The translations under genes and the position numbers were made by a program. Under the pieces are notes generated by a model. It was not told the origin of the DNA. It did not search any database and saw nothing but the letters and a program-made list of their open reading frames with translations. From Ophioderma brevispina (Eukaryota; Echinodermata; Ophiuroidea; Amphilepidida; Ophiodermatidae): 64,000 nucleotides of DNA. The stretch is from positions 1-64,000 of the forward strand of contig JAMKCH010049269.1 in the NCBI GenBank assembly GCA_023653785.1, read 5' to 3'. Shown here one piece after another: positions 34,400 through 45,124 of the stretch. Position 1 is the first letter of the stretch. Each line of letters begins with the position of its first letter.

Positions 34400-35441
34400 C
34401 TTCTTCTTGCGTATGAGGCAGCAGCTAAATGTGTTGTAAACGATGGAGCCAGCTCACTGTTGATTGGTAGAGGTTTGAGAAGTCTATGTCCACCGGTGGA
34501 CGAAAGGTAGGGCACTCATTGAGAATGTGATCCGCAGTCTGTAATGGAGAACCACGTGGGCAGGCTGGAGGTGGCCGCAACCCCCATCGGTGCATTTTGC
34601 TGTTGGAGCGACCGACTACTGTGCGAATCCGGTTTAAGGTGACCCATTCCTTGCGTGGAAGATTGCTACCAGATGGTAGTTCTGTCATAGGCGTAATAGT
34701 GAGTTGGTCTGGTCATGGAGTATCTAGCCAGGCAGTATTCAATGTCTGTAAGATGTTGAATGGGGAGCTGGAGAGTTAGCAGCGTGTCGACAGATAGGTT
34801 GACGAGAGCACAGTCTCTGTCTGCCGAGCTGGTGTGATTCTTTGACAGTGTTATGCAGCAGGTGCTTGTTGTCCAGCAGAGCCTTGTTCACTAGTTGTGC
34901 GTGTGGTGTTCTCTCCGAAGCACTACATGTGCAATGCCTGAAAGCACCGGTAAAAACTCAGATGGAGTGGGACGGAGGCAGCCAATAATGGTTCTCAAGG
35001 TCTCGTTGAGTACCGTGTCCAGCTTCTTTGTGTGGGAGCTGTTGCACCATGCTGGGGGCCATATTCAGCAGCGCTGTAGACCAGAGCCAAGGCGGTGGTG
35101 CGTAAAGTCGTTGGGCTGGCATCCCATGAGGATCCAGCGAGTCGGCACATGAGGTTATTCCTCGAAGATACCTTGGCGCAGATGGACTCGAGGTGCTGCC
35201 GGTAAGTAAGCTGCCGGTCAAGTTTCACACCCAGATATGTTGGCGTAGGATTGTATGGCAGAGGCGCTCCATTGAGGTTGATTTGAAGCTGGCGATGAGC
35301 CTCTTTGGTGTTGAGATGGAAGGCAGTAGCGGTGGTCTTGGCTTCGCTCAGCTTCAGTCTCCAGGTCGTGAGATATGCTGCAAGTAGGGCCATATCTGCA
35401 GTAAGTGTACTTTCTACTTCTGTCCAGCTGCTATCCGAGTC
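34400..35441 (-). pseudogene. LINE copy 1, RT thumb and C-terminal region
   Basis: On the minus strand: DSSWTEVESTLTADMALLAA, RLKLSEAKTTATAFHL, a PTPTYLGVKLDRQLTYRQHL segment, SRNNLMCRLAGSSWDASPTT and ALVYSAAEYGP (typical after the palm), then LPRKEWVTLNRIRTVVGRSN and a WGLRPPPACPRGSPLQTADH-ILNECP segment, a CCHC-like zinc motif with one cysteine lost. Only a few frameshifts, so the copy is moderately young. The upstream catalytic YADD lies at 36.87 kb beyond the insertion. Confidence 0.85.
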
Positions 35442-36852
35442 ATTACAACAAGCTTCCACGCGAGCAGTGACAAACTATAATTAGGATGATGTCACACACT
35501 AGTCTATTTACATATTTCATCTCACCACTAATACCGCGCGCCTGTGAGCCCAGTGATAAGGAAGTATTGCATAACATACGCACGCCCAAAGCCGGTGCAA
35601 TCACCAATGTTGCCAAATCCACGATTTGGTAGCCCAACTGGGCGACTTTGGTTACTCGGCCCGCGAATTGCAAAGGCCCAAAGCGAATTCACTTTCAATA
35701 GACGACATTGTAAAAAAAGTAGAGATAAATACGATTTGAAAAGGTTTTAAGTTGTTCTTACCACTGATCTCTATACAATGGATTGGCTACACAACAGTAA
35801 TTGTATATTAGATGAATGGAGCAACGGGTGGACATCTTGGTCTACCGAACACAATAGCATTCCAGAGACACCTGTTTAACAGAAGTTGTATCCCGGGTGC
35901 ACGTTTTAGAGACATGCCATCCCATACGCGCAAATACAATGAGCTCAATGAATTGGCTTGATTCTGTAGTCTGTTATGTCGCTTATCCACATTTCAATGG
36001 GAACAAATTTGTATAAATGGCCGTCTCTTAACCACCTGCTTGGGCGCTTTTTTGGATGACCAATATGGCCGTCAGTGCCTCAATTACGAAGCCCAGGTTT
36101 CCAATCCATTGTATAGAGATCAGTGGTTCTTACACACACAATGATGTTTGAATCCCCACTGTGCTCATTTTGAAAAATTGATTTGTTTCGAATTTTGTTC
36201 AAGTGAAATAGATCGAGTCCAAAATGATATTAACGCAAAAAGTATGGTTTAAATGCTCCCTAACTTTAATTTTGAGTGCTATTTATTTTTTCTGCAATTT
36301 CTCGGCGATTTGGGCGATTTTTCGCGCGTAGCTGCCCTCGAATTGGGCTGATAATTTGTGGCAACCCTGCAGTGTGTATGCATAAGCACGAGGTGATCAC
36401 GCTGGACCGGCTGGGTTATTAGCATATTTTATGAATATTGCATAGGTACCTATGGTGAAAGTGTTCAGATTTTTTGAGATTTGGCTCGAATGATCAGAAG
36501 GGTCGAATGCAACTACCTGACCAGATACTTTAGTGAATGAAGATACCAGCGCCTAGTAAATAGGCCCCACCTGCAGGCCCTATAGGAAATTACGTTCAAA
36601 AGTAAACATTTTGGAAGCTGCAGGTACCTGTATGGATTTTCACAAAAGCATAATATTTTGGTTTTAATAGAAAGATAACAAATGTAATTTACATTCTATA
36701 AAGATACTATATCCAAAAAAGGCTTCTGTTGGGAGTAATGACTTCACAAAGTCGAGTTACGTGCATTTTTCCTATACCGCTTATGTGTGCTGTGCAGCGT
36801 GCATTTTCAACATTCCCGTTTCTATAGAGGATGTCCGTCAACTTGTTGTAAT
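35442..36852. mobile_element. 1.4 kb insertion with 11-bp TIRs (ATTACAACAAG) inside the LINE RT
   Basis: ATTACAACAAG at 35442 and its complement at 36842-36852 bound DNA foreign to the LINE, and removing it restores the RT reading ALLH-SDSSWTEVE. The interior has no recognised protein, includes GGGCGATTTTTCGCGCGTAG-like GC islands, and contains a complete 366-bp MITE. Any target-site duplication is short, perhaps 2 bp, and was not settled. Confidence 0.65.
35761..36126. mobile_element. 366-bp MITE with perfect 26-bp TIRs and a TTCTTA target-site duplication
   Basis: The left end CCACTGATCTCTATACAATG (continuing GATTGG) and the right end are perfect inverted copies over 26 bp. TTCTTA flanks both sides (35755-35760 and 36127-36132). 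Perfect ends and duplication indicate a recent insertion, the youngest layer of a three-deep nest (MITE in TIR element in LINE). Confidence 0.9.
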
Positions 36853-36965
36853 GTGGAGAAGGGCAAGATCGTCGGCGTAGCCATACTGTCTAGGTGTTGT
36901 TTAAGGTAGATCGCTGATAAACAAGTTGAACAGCATGGGAACCAGTACAGATCCTCGCAAATGGT
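36853..36965 (-). pseudogene. LINE copy 1, RT catalytic region with intact YADD
   Basis: The minus strand reads GSVLVPMLFNLFISDLP then, after a stop, a QYGYADDLALLH segment. YADD is the catalytic box of non-LTR RTs. It joins the thumb segment at 35.44 kb across the nested insertion. Confidence 0.85.
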
Positions 36966-37716
36966 CGTTTCAAGAACATTGATAAGGATCACACTCGCTC
37001 TGTTAAAAAAGAGATTACCAAACTTCGTCGAGCCCCCGGCGTGGACGGGTCACTTTCAACATCCTTCTCACTAGATAAGCTTACCTCTGCTATCAGCCAA
37101 CTAAAGAGTGGAAAGGCCCAGAGGCCTGCTAACATACCAGCGGAGTTCCTGATGCAATGCGGCCTACGATGTCTTGAATGGCTCCAGGAGTTCACACATG
37201 CTGCCTTACCAACCAGTCCTTACCCAAGATCTGGAGGAGGGCTACTTTCATCGCACTCCCAACACCAAACAAGCCTGTCGACAACCCAAAGAACTACCGC
37301 CCAGTATCACTACTGTGTGTTTACTTCAAACTCCTTGAGAGGATGATCCTGGCCCGGCTGGAGCCCGTCGTGGGAACCCCATCTGTCTGACGAACAAGCA
37401 GGATTTCTCCGTGGCCGGAGCACTGTCCACCAGATTGTAAAAACTCACAAATGATATTGAGGAAAGCTTTGAAAAGCGTCGTAAGGCAGGCGTCACTTGG
37501 TGGACACTTACTGCAGCCTACGAAACACCGTGTGGCACCAGGCCTGCACTCAAGCTTCTCAGGACCATTCCCGGATCGTCACATTGTACAATTACCAGTA
37601 TACAGCTTGCAAACCGCAAGCTTATTCCAACCAGTGATGGGCAGAGTAGTCGTCTGCGTCGTTGATGAATGGAGTAACTACAGGATCTGTACTGCTCCTA
37701 TGCTGTTGCAACTTGT
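36966..37716 (+). pseudogene. LINE copy 1, inverted RT fingers/palm segment
   Basis: The plus strand carries FSLDKLTSAISQLKSGKAQR then PANIPAEFLMQCG, FIALPTPNKPVDNPKNYRPV-SLLCV, LERMILARLEPVV, a DEQAGFLRGRSTVHQIVK segment and a V-TL...YDTVWHQ-like motif A with frameshift, ending in a GSVL-like stretch. These precede, in the intact protein, the minus-strand segment next door. The GSVL--ML-NL region is present at both distal ends, a duplication of about 35 bp. Confidence 0.85.
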
Positions 37717-37725
37717 ATTTTGAAT

Positions 37726-37889
37726 TAAAATACTTATTTCACATCTACTTGGATGATCAACTGAAGTATCAGGATGAAAACAAAAAAAAAAAAAAAACCA
37801 CACTTTTTCATTAAACGTTGTTATTTGAACATAAATACCTTTGACAGTGCAAAATATCATTGGAGAAATATACATTCTTATACAATGCC
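37726..37889. other. AT-rich flank with poly-A tract
   Basis: A run of 16 A at about 37780-37798 and no gene. Confidence 0.4.
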
Positions 37890-38138
37890 ACCTAACACAA
37901 CGAAGTTTTTATTTTGACCATACAAAAAATAAGTCCAACTGATAAGAGATTAGGCGCAAAGCGGAATTTGATGCCCTGCCAACATGACAAAGACCATTGT
38001 AAAGAACTGAATGCATCAGTTCCAGTTAGCCGATTTGTTACAGTAACTTTGTACCAGGGACGCACATACTTTTTAATGGCAAAAAATGACCTAGTCCCGC
38101 ATACCCGGGGATTGAACCCCACATCAATATCTCTCTAG
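37890..38138 (-). repeat. Possible tRNA-derived SINE, main part, split by an LTR-like insertion
   Basis: On the minus strand GGGGTTCAATCCCC at about 38.11 kb fits a pol III B box and T-arm. Skipping the 38139-39158 insertion, the upstream sequence (39.16-39.21 kb) supplies ACTATAGTGAGAATTCTTGC as an A-box and D-arm-like region at suitable distance. The tail continues toward 37.89 kb. The spacing and T-arm palindrome support tRNA ancestry, but no anticodon identity was assigned. Confidence 0.4.
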
Positions 38139-39158
38139 TGTTATGACGTCTCGTGACTCCTAAGGCAGAAATCCTTGCACCACCAAATAAATGAGCCTTG
38201 TGCACAAGTGATCTGAATTTTATATAATAGAACCACGATTTGAATGATCTTTACTTGATTTGGTTCAGAATTTGGTATGTCCAAAACAAAATTACATATA
38301 ATTACACAATTTAAGATTATTATACTTTAAAGAGTTCTAGTATCCTATGTTGAAGGCGTTGCAGTTCAACGATGATATGTCCCTCACAGCGAATACTCCA
38401 AATGAGAGTTATGTACAGTTCACATAATTTAACCTTCAGGTAGTAATATCCCATGGGAATCTTCTCAGTCTGAAGATAACTTTTGTCCGGCAGTTCAAGC
38501 GACAAGGTGTAATTAAGAAATACAATCTCGAAATATCCACAATATATCAGTCCAAGATAATCACCACGATTTCTATCTGTCCACAATTTGGAATCCTATT
38601 TTGATTCCGAACACTTTCGGCTTCAAAGACGACAGTAGAATAATTACAGCACTCGCTCACCATGGACTTTAAAATATAATAAATCCTGGCACTGTGTGGA
38701 GCATAGATCTAGCCATTTTGTAGACAAAACCACTATAACCAACTGTATAGCTGATTGGCAACTGCTGACGGCGAGACTTAGCTCAAATCTCAAATATATA
38801 CTACTTCACAAAGATCCCGATCTAAAATAGACATTACAACAGCAGCATGCATAAACAACCTGAATCACATCACTTCCCATATATAACTCTGTGGGGAAAT
38901 TCCCTGACCTTACAATGTTTTGATCTCAAAACATAAACAAGTTAATTGAGTTTCTAAGTTTAGCATTCTTGGGGAAATCCCCACTTCCCTTATTGTGCAA
39001 TCTAAACAGGTGCACTTAGCATAAACAACTCTAGGGAATCCCCTTTTCTCTTTTTTTATAGTAAACAAAGTGCTTTTCCTGTGAGAAATCTTTCCTCAAA
39101 TAAAATTGAGAAAATAATATTTTTAAAAGTTTAATCAGAAAAATGGAGGCTATATAAC
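38139..39158. repeat. Solo-LTR-like repeat, copy 1 (1.02 kb), TSD CTAG
   Basis: The stretch is collinear with 40506-41552. It starts TGTTATGACGTCTCG and ends GGAGGCTATATAAC. CTAG at 38135-38138 recurs at 39159-39162. Shared internal blocks include GAGCCTTGTGCACAAGTGAT, ATCACCACGATTTCTATCTG and TTTTAAAAGTTTAATCAGAA. It encodes nothing recognisable, which with the size, TGTTAT start and short duplication suits a solo LTR. Confidence 0.7.
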
Positions 39159-39231
39159 CTAGCGAAATATGCAAGAATTCTCACTATAGTATCCCAGTTT
39201 TCTACGGTCTACCAACAATCTACAAAGTCAA

Positions 39232-39722
39232 TTGGCGGCTAAGACCTATAGTTTCCAGTCTCCTGCGTTGAACGTGAGTGTGTGTGAGCTGAGAGAGCAA
39301 AACATTGTACAGCTGAGATCATCATTTCTATTTCAACCGCATAGTTCCATTGTGCAATCAGCTGCCACTTCAAACAAGACAAATAACTTCTGCTTCTTTT
39401 TTTTCAAAAAACAAGTCTCTGATTTTTTGAAAGCAAAATTTCATTCCAATTTTGATTCATGCAATACCTGCACATGGGTTTCATGTTGCCGCTGCTCAAA
39501 TTGTAGGCCCATTTAGGTATTTTTCTCTCCACAATGTTTTTTTTCTCTCTCTCTCTCCATTCTGAGGTGGGACAGTTCTAGAGGTGATTTTGCACCTGTT
39601 TATCCCAACCTTTTCGCTGGTTCGTCTTCAAATTTTGTATTTGAAATGTGTACTTTTATATTCTGTATCTTCATGTGCAGTACTTTTCATGTACCAGTGA
39701 TAAAGCTTAATAAATAAATAAA
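39232..39722 (+). pseudogene. CR1-like LINE 3' end, plus strand
   Basis: The C-terminal frame includes VSVCELREQNIVQLRSSFLF and KKQVSDFLKAKFHSNF, ending CRCSNCRPI and a stop at 39516. The 3' UTR reads GTGGGACAGTTCTAGAGGTG then CACCTGTTTATCCCAACCTT and ends in AATAAATAAATAAAT. Both the peptide and UTR match the minus-strand LINE at 29.0-30.1 kb, so it is the same family. It is strongly 5'-truncated. Confidence 0.8.
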
Positions 39723-40173
39723 TCAATTTAATTCCAAATAATGCTAATCCCAATATCATTCCCGTTTGAAAAAAATCGAAAAATAAATACGTTGGTAGCT
39801 ATCGAGTGAGATACCTCGGTAAGCCATCTCACTAAACGAGCAAGTTGAGTTTGGAATTATTATTCCGATTTCTTGTGTAAAGGCCGTCTTGTTCTGACTT
39901 GACTACTTTTCAAGTTGATATTGCTGAGTTTCATTTGTTTTCTTGCTTGATTTCATATTGTTGGAGATGTATTCAATACGGAATAAAGCGTTGTAACATC
40001 AACCACAAGGCGCGATTCTTTTCCGAATGAAATTGTGTCTCGACAGATTTGCAGTCAACTGTTCTTGAAGATATGTTGGTTATGAGTTCAAGTCACGTAT
40101 GTTTCTGGGTACGTTTTTGTATACCAGTCTTTCTGTGAGATACCTTGTAGGAAGAAGAGTACTAAAGACCATA
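39723..40173. other. Intergenic sequence, no gene
   Basis: No element ends or protein similarity were seen. Confidence 0.4.
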
Positions 40174-41752
40174 CACTGTAAAAAATTACAGTGCAATTTA
40201 CAGTAAAATACTGTAAAAACTTACAGTATTTGACTGTAATTTGGAAATACAGCAAAATACTGTAAAGTTTATGTTCAATTTCCAGGCCTATAATGACTCA
40301 ATTTAAAAGTGTAAGTTTATTCGAATTATAATGAGCATAATTATAATGAGAATTATAATCAACATTATTATACACAATTATGAATTTTCAATTATACGAT
40401 TAAGTACTAAAATTGACAGGAAAAAATATTTTACACTTTGATGTAATATATTTTACAACAAACTGTAAATTTTACATTATATGCACCGTAAAAATTTGTT
40501 GATAGTGTTATGATGTCTCGTAGACGTGAAAGGTCAGAAATACCTTTCAAACACAAATAAACGAGCCTTGTGCACAAGTGATCTGAATTTTATATAACAA
40601 AACAGATTTTAATGATTTGTAATTGGTTCAAGAATTTGGTATGTCCAAAGCACAATTATCTATACAATTCAAAATTACACTTAACAATTCTAATCTTACA
40701 CAGAGTTCATTAATGTCTCCAACTAAAAGTAGTGTTGCAGTTCAGCGATGATATGTCCTCACAGCGAAGACTTCAAAAAATGACAGCATGCAAAGTCACG
40801 CTTATAAATCCTCAGGTAATATTCCATTGGAATCTTCTCAGTCCTGAAGAAAACTTTTGTCCAGCAGTTCAAGATGACAAGGTTAAATAATTCCCTCGAC
40901 GACACTCTTCCACAGTATATCAGTCCAATATAATCACCACGATTTCTATCTGTCCACAATTTTCGGCACGTTCGGCTTCAAAGACGACAGTAGAATAATT
41001 ACAGCACTCTGCTCACATGGAATTGAAAATATAATAAATCCTGGCACTGTGTGGAGCATAAATCTACCATTATTGTAGATAAACCAAGCTATAACCATAC
41101 TGTATAGCTGATCACAACTGCTGACCTCAGTCCTTCAGTCACAGGTACTATTTATCTTCACACAGCTAGATTCCCCTTTCTAACAATAATCATTACATCA
41201 CCATCATGCATAAACATAACCTTACACTAGCTGACCAATCGGAATTCATCACCCGAATTACATCACTTCAAATATATAACTCTATGGGGGAATTCCCAGA
41301 TCTTGCAATGTTTTTATCTTAAAGCATAAACAAGTTGACTCCGTTTCTAAGTTAAGCATTCTTGGGGAATTCCCATTTCCCTTATTGTGCAATCTATCTA
41401 ACAGGTGCATCTTGCATAAGCAACTCTAGGGAATCCCCTTTTCTCTCTTTTATAGTAAACAAAGTACTTTTCCCGCGAGAAATCTTTTCTCAAATAAAAT
41501 TGAGAAAATAATATTTTTAAAAGTTTAATCAGAAAAATGGAGGCTATATAACGATAGGCCTACAAAGTAAGGATGTTCGTCATTTTTTTTCTATTCTCCA
41601 CACATTTACAATCTCTATAATAATTCACCAAATATATATATTTTTATATGTTTTGATTAATTTTTTTTTAGTATACTGTAATTTTTACGGTAATTTGTTG
41701 GCAGAATTGCTGCCAGGATTTTCCTGTAAGATTTACAGTATTTTTGACAGTG
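40174..41752. mobile_element. DNA element with CACTGT-type TIRs, interrupted by LTR copy 2
   Basis: The left end CACTGTAAAAAATTACAGTG is followed by several ACTGTAAAAACTTACAGT-like inverted motifs. The right end is the complement of CACTGTCAAAAATACTGTAA. Without the nested LTR (40506-41552 plus duplication) the element is about 530 bp, a non-autonomous size. No transposase. No clear target-site duplication. Confidence 0.65.
40506..41552. repeat. Solo-LTR-like repeat, copy 2 (1.05 kb), TSD GATAG
   Basis: The same family as 38139-39158. GATAG directly precedes (40501-40505) and directly follows (41553-41557). It starts TGTTATGATGTCTCG and ends GGAGGCTATATAAC. It is inserted in the CACTGT-TIR element. 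A third partial copy lies at 59.36-59.71 kb. No internal region or second LTR pairs with it, since the intervening DNA between copies 1 and 2 holds a LINE end and no pol. Confidence 0.75.
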
Positions 41753-42486
41753 CAGGAAGGTTAAGGTTCAAGCTTCTCTGGTTGCATCACATGAAGAGGG
41801 GACATTATTACATCAGCACCTCTAGCATGAAAGCTATAAATTTATATTTGGGTTGTATGGAGGTTGATGTTGGTAAAACGGACATTTCGTTTGCATTGCA
41901 GAAGAAATGGGACCAAGTTTGACAAAGGAGCAGACTCACTTGAGTATACTTGGTGCTCTCTTTACATGTATTAATTTTATATGACTCGTACTCCTTAAAA
42001 CTTTACACCTTAGTTGGGTGTGTGTGATTATTCCATTGTATGTTGTATCGCTGTCGACCTGAGGCCTGGAACGTGACGTGTTGTTTAACTCTTTAGTAAC
42101 TGTTTAGTAAAGTGTTTTGGGAAGTATTGAACAATGTTTCTAATTAAAGTATTTGAAGTCCACTGTTTTTCCCCTCGCTATATTCAGGTGATTGATTTGG
42201 TTGTCTATACTTCTTTTAACATAGATAATAAAATATGAAGAGCTTGAAGTCCATGGGCTATCAAAATTGAGATTTTATATAAATTTATTATACTTGGCAA
42301 CTAAACTTTCAGTGTTTTTTGACAATTATACCTCCTTCTTTGCTGAGATAATCAGATTTTAAAGTTTCTGCAATTTTAGACCTTTTTCCAAAAAAATGAA
42401 TTACAAAGGGCATAAAATTTTGGAAATGTATTGTTGTTCTTTATCAGGTGGTGCATTATCAAGCGTGCATTATTAAACAATAGAAT
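41753..42486. other. Intergenic sequence, no gene
   Basis: A short open frame at 41.65-41.92 kb is unlike known proteins. Nothing else is supported. Confidence 0.4.
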
Positions 42487-43259
42487 TTAACACTTAAGTG
42501 ACCAGGGGTTTTCACTCCCGTTGGTGCCCAAGGGGGGTCCATGGGACCCCCCTAAGGAAACCACTTTCCCGAGGGAATTTCTGCACGAAATTTATACCAC
42601 ATGTGAAGGGTCATAAGACAACCCCAAATCAGCAATAAAAATGAGATTTGTTATTTTGGGTGCAAATTAGGGGCAAAACATTGTTTTCAAAACACGCGAA
42701 AATTGGGCACAAAGACGGAAAATTCAAATGAGCCTTGCGCTTACATCAAACATTTTGAAAACTTATTTTATGTTGATATCTATTTTAGAAGACCCAAATT
42801 AATATATTTAACACAAAACCAGCAGTTTTAGGGAATCCTGTATTTTTTACGGGTGTTGCAAAATACACGTCATTTTCCCATAGAGTTTGTACAGTAACGG
42901 TTTGGCAAAGTACATGATGAAATTGTTTGTGTTCAGCACATAAAGGGTTTATTATTTTTAATGTTACTAATAATTCTTTATTAACATGTATGTGTGAACT
43001 TATATCAATAAAAAAAATTTGCTTTGGTTCTCGGTTTCTTATTCTTATTTTTAAAAATATTCTCAAATGACTTCCGTTAGTGCCCGGGGGGGTCCATGGG
43101 ACCCCCACTAATTAACTCATTAACGGCTTGGCCGATTTTAATTATTTTGGTATGAAAAGAAGCGCATTTAAAAGTCAGACAATTACACAAAAATTCGGCG
43201 CAAAAATCCCACGCGTAAAGCGGCCAGCGCGAAAACAAATTTTGGGGGTCCCTAGGAAT
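42487..43259. repeat. Dispersed TTAA-ended repeat (piggyBac-like MITE), left end and body
   Basis: It starts with TTAA then CACTTAAGTGACCAGG, and from 42.72 kb it matches 24.55-25.09 kb in the same orientation. The right end is lost after GGTCCCTAGGA. The CACTTAAGTG end is itself palindromic. GGTCCATGGGACC motifs occur near both ends. Confidence 0.65.
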
Positions 43260-43369
43260 AATGCATGCTAGCACTGACTTCCCCCTCAAGTGAAAGTGCT
43301 TGAACAGTGCACTTGCAGGCCAGGGGGGTTCGAGGGGTTCGATCGAACCCCCTAAAATTTCAACAGAAA

Positions 43370-44720
43370 ACGACTAGTGTAGGATGGTATGTATATTTGC
43401 ATTTTTTTTTTGCTAAGGATGTTTTTTTTGGTATCAGTGGATAGAGTTGACATCCAGGTATCAGAAAAGTATTGGTCGCATTTTTTTTTCTGAAAAGAGT
43501 TTGGCCGCCATCTTGGATTTCAAAATGGCCGCCATTTCCAAAGGATTTTGATCTCTATCTTTGGTTCTGAGCAACATTGGAAGTCAAATTTGATGGCCAA
43601 ACCTATGTTTTCAATACGTGGGAGTTCAGGAATATGATAATTTACCTAATATAATCCAAGCTGTGCTTTGTAACACCCCTCGCCCATAATGGGGGAGGAG
43701 CAATCGTTATTACGCCGTTGCCCATACCTCAGTCCCGCTATGAGATTTTCTATAATAGGGGTTGTATCATTTCGATGCTTTTTGGTGTCATTGGATATAA
43801 TAAACATCCAGGTATCAGAAAATTATTGGTCGCATTTTTTTCTGAAAAGTATTTGGCGCCATCTTGGATTTCAAAATGGCCACCATTTCCAAATGATTTT
43901 GCCCTATAATTTTTGTTCTGAGCAACATTGGAAGTCAAATTTGGTGGCCAAACCTATGTTTTTAATAAGTGGGAGTTCAAAAATATGATAATTAACATAG
44001 TCTAACCAAGCTGTCCTTTTCAACAACCCTCGCCCATGGTGGTGGTGGTGTTGGGGGGGGTGATCGTTGTTAGGTCGCTTCCTCCACCCCATTCCCCCTT
44101 TGAGATATTCTATAATAATGGTCATGATTTGGTATGTGGTAGAAAAATACCTATGCACCAAAAAAACCGAGAAGTATACCAACATCCCACATGTCTCTAT
44201 GATGTCATAAGTGTCCCCTGAGAAAATATGGGAAACATTCCGCTAATGCTAAAATGCTAGAAACGTGCGATTTTCGCCGGGTTTTTGGCTAAAATGTTAA
44301 TAAAACAATTATGTTTACCCAAATAATAAGTTCGAATTCTTTAAACGGGTAACATGTGACATCAACTGCCCGAGAGTATGCGTGCGCACCTGCAGGGCTT
44401 GTGCTTTTAAAACTCGCTCTCAATCAGTAGGATAAGGCTATTGGATACTGTAGCTGTATGGGCATATTCTTCATACCTCTAACATGTCAGTAGACCAGGT
44501 GCTAACCTGTGTTTGTAAACATTGACGTCACATCATCTATATCCTCGTGATAAAAAACAATGTTTGAAGGTTCGCACAAACCTCTAATTTTGAAAAGTTC
44601 ATGCAACCACTGTTAAAGGAGATGGAGTCTTAATGTTCTTCTTTAAGGATAAAAGTCATCTTAAATGGCTTCCATAATATTTGTTCACAATGTAGGATGT
44701 GAATGCCATACAAAATCCCT
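43370..44720. repeat. Long dispersed repeat, left inverted arm, with ~365-bp tandem dimer
   Basis: The stretch is inverted relative to about 48.9-49.97 kb. It begins with two direct ~365-bp units (about 43.43 and 43.79 kb), each with TTGGTGTCATTGGATA-like, ATCCAGGTATCAGAAAA, ATTGGTCGCATTTTTTT and CATCTTGGATTTCAAAATGG blocks, followed by single-copy sequence sharing TAAAATGCTAGAAAC and GGATGTGAATGCCATACAA with the other arm. No transposase was recognised. Confidence 0.7.
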
Positions 44721-45124
44721 TACCAACTTGCTACTTCTGCCTCAGGTGCAACAGGTTCTGCAGTCAGGATATGCAAAAGTGTGTCATGCTTCTTGCTCCA
44801 GTCTAGTATACAAGGCCTAAGGATCTGGTATTGTTGGATAAAGAACATTGTCTTGAGCCCAAAGAAGTGCTGTATATGGGTTGCAACATATCGGCACTTT
44901 GATTTTGCAAAAAGTTTCTGGAATTTCTTCCATCTGGGTGTAGCAGGATCTCCAGCAGATATTTTTGTGCTGATAAGCTAATAACAGAATACTTCTACAC
45001 CTTGAATTTACTTGTATTGATGGTGTTTCATTTATATTTCCCAGCTCGGCAAGAGCTGAAACGATGCGAGCTGGAGCTTTCATCATACCTTTAAGAGCAC
45101 CCTTCTTGCCAACACCACTAATTT
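44721..45124. other. Possible inner continuation of the inverted repeat; weak coding-like frames
   Basis: TTCTTCCATCTGGG recurs in inverted sense at about 48.82 kb, so the repeat arm may extend here. A minus-strand frame of 89 codons (45086-44817) is not recognised. Confidence 0.35.

Larger units (their letters stand above)
34391..37725 (-). mobile_element. I/Jockey-like LINE copy 1, with 5' inversion and a nested 1.4 kb insertion
   Basis: The 3' half is on the minus strand (36965-36853 and 35441-34400) and the 5' half is inverted on the plus strand (36966-37716), the arrangement produced by twin priming. ATTTTGAAT at 34391-34399 and again at 37717-37725 is a candidate target-site duplication. 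The 3' end is an (AAG)n-like tail next to the left ATTTTGAAT. A 1411-bp TIR insertion splits the RT just after YADDLALLH. A second copy of the family is at 45.13-46.30 kb. Confidence 0.8.

Noticed and set aside
38139..41552. The two 1-kb repeats as the paired LTRs of one retrotransposon
   Set aside because: Each has its own different short duplication, and the DNA between them contains a LINE 3' end and a DNA-element TIR but no gag or pol.
40174..41752. A 1.6-kb autonomous CACTGT-TIR transposon
   Set aside because: Two thirds of its length is the nested LTR-like repeat. Without it only about 530 bp remain and no transposase is present.
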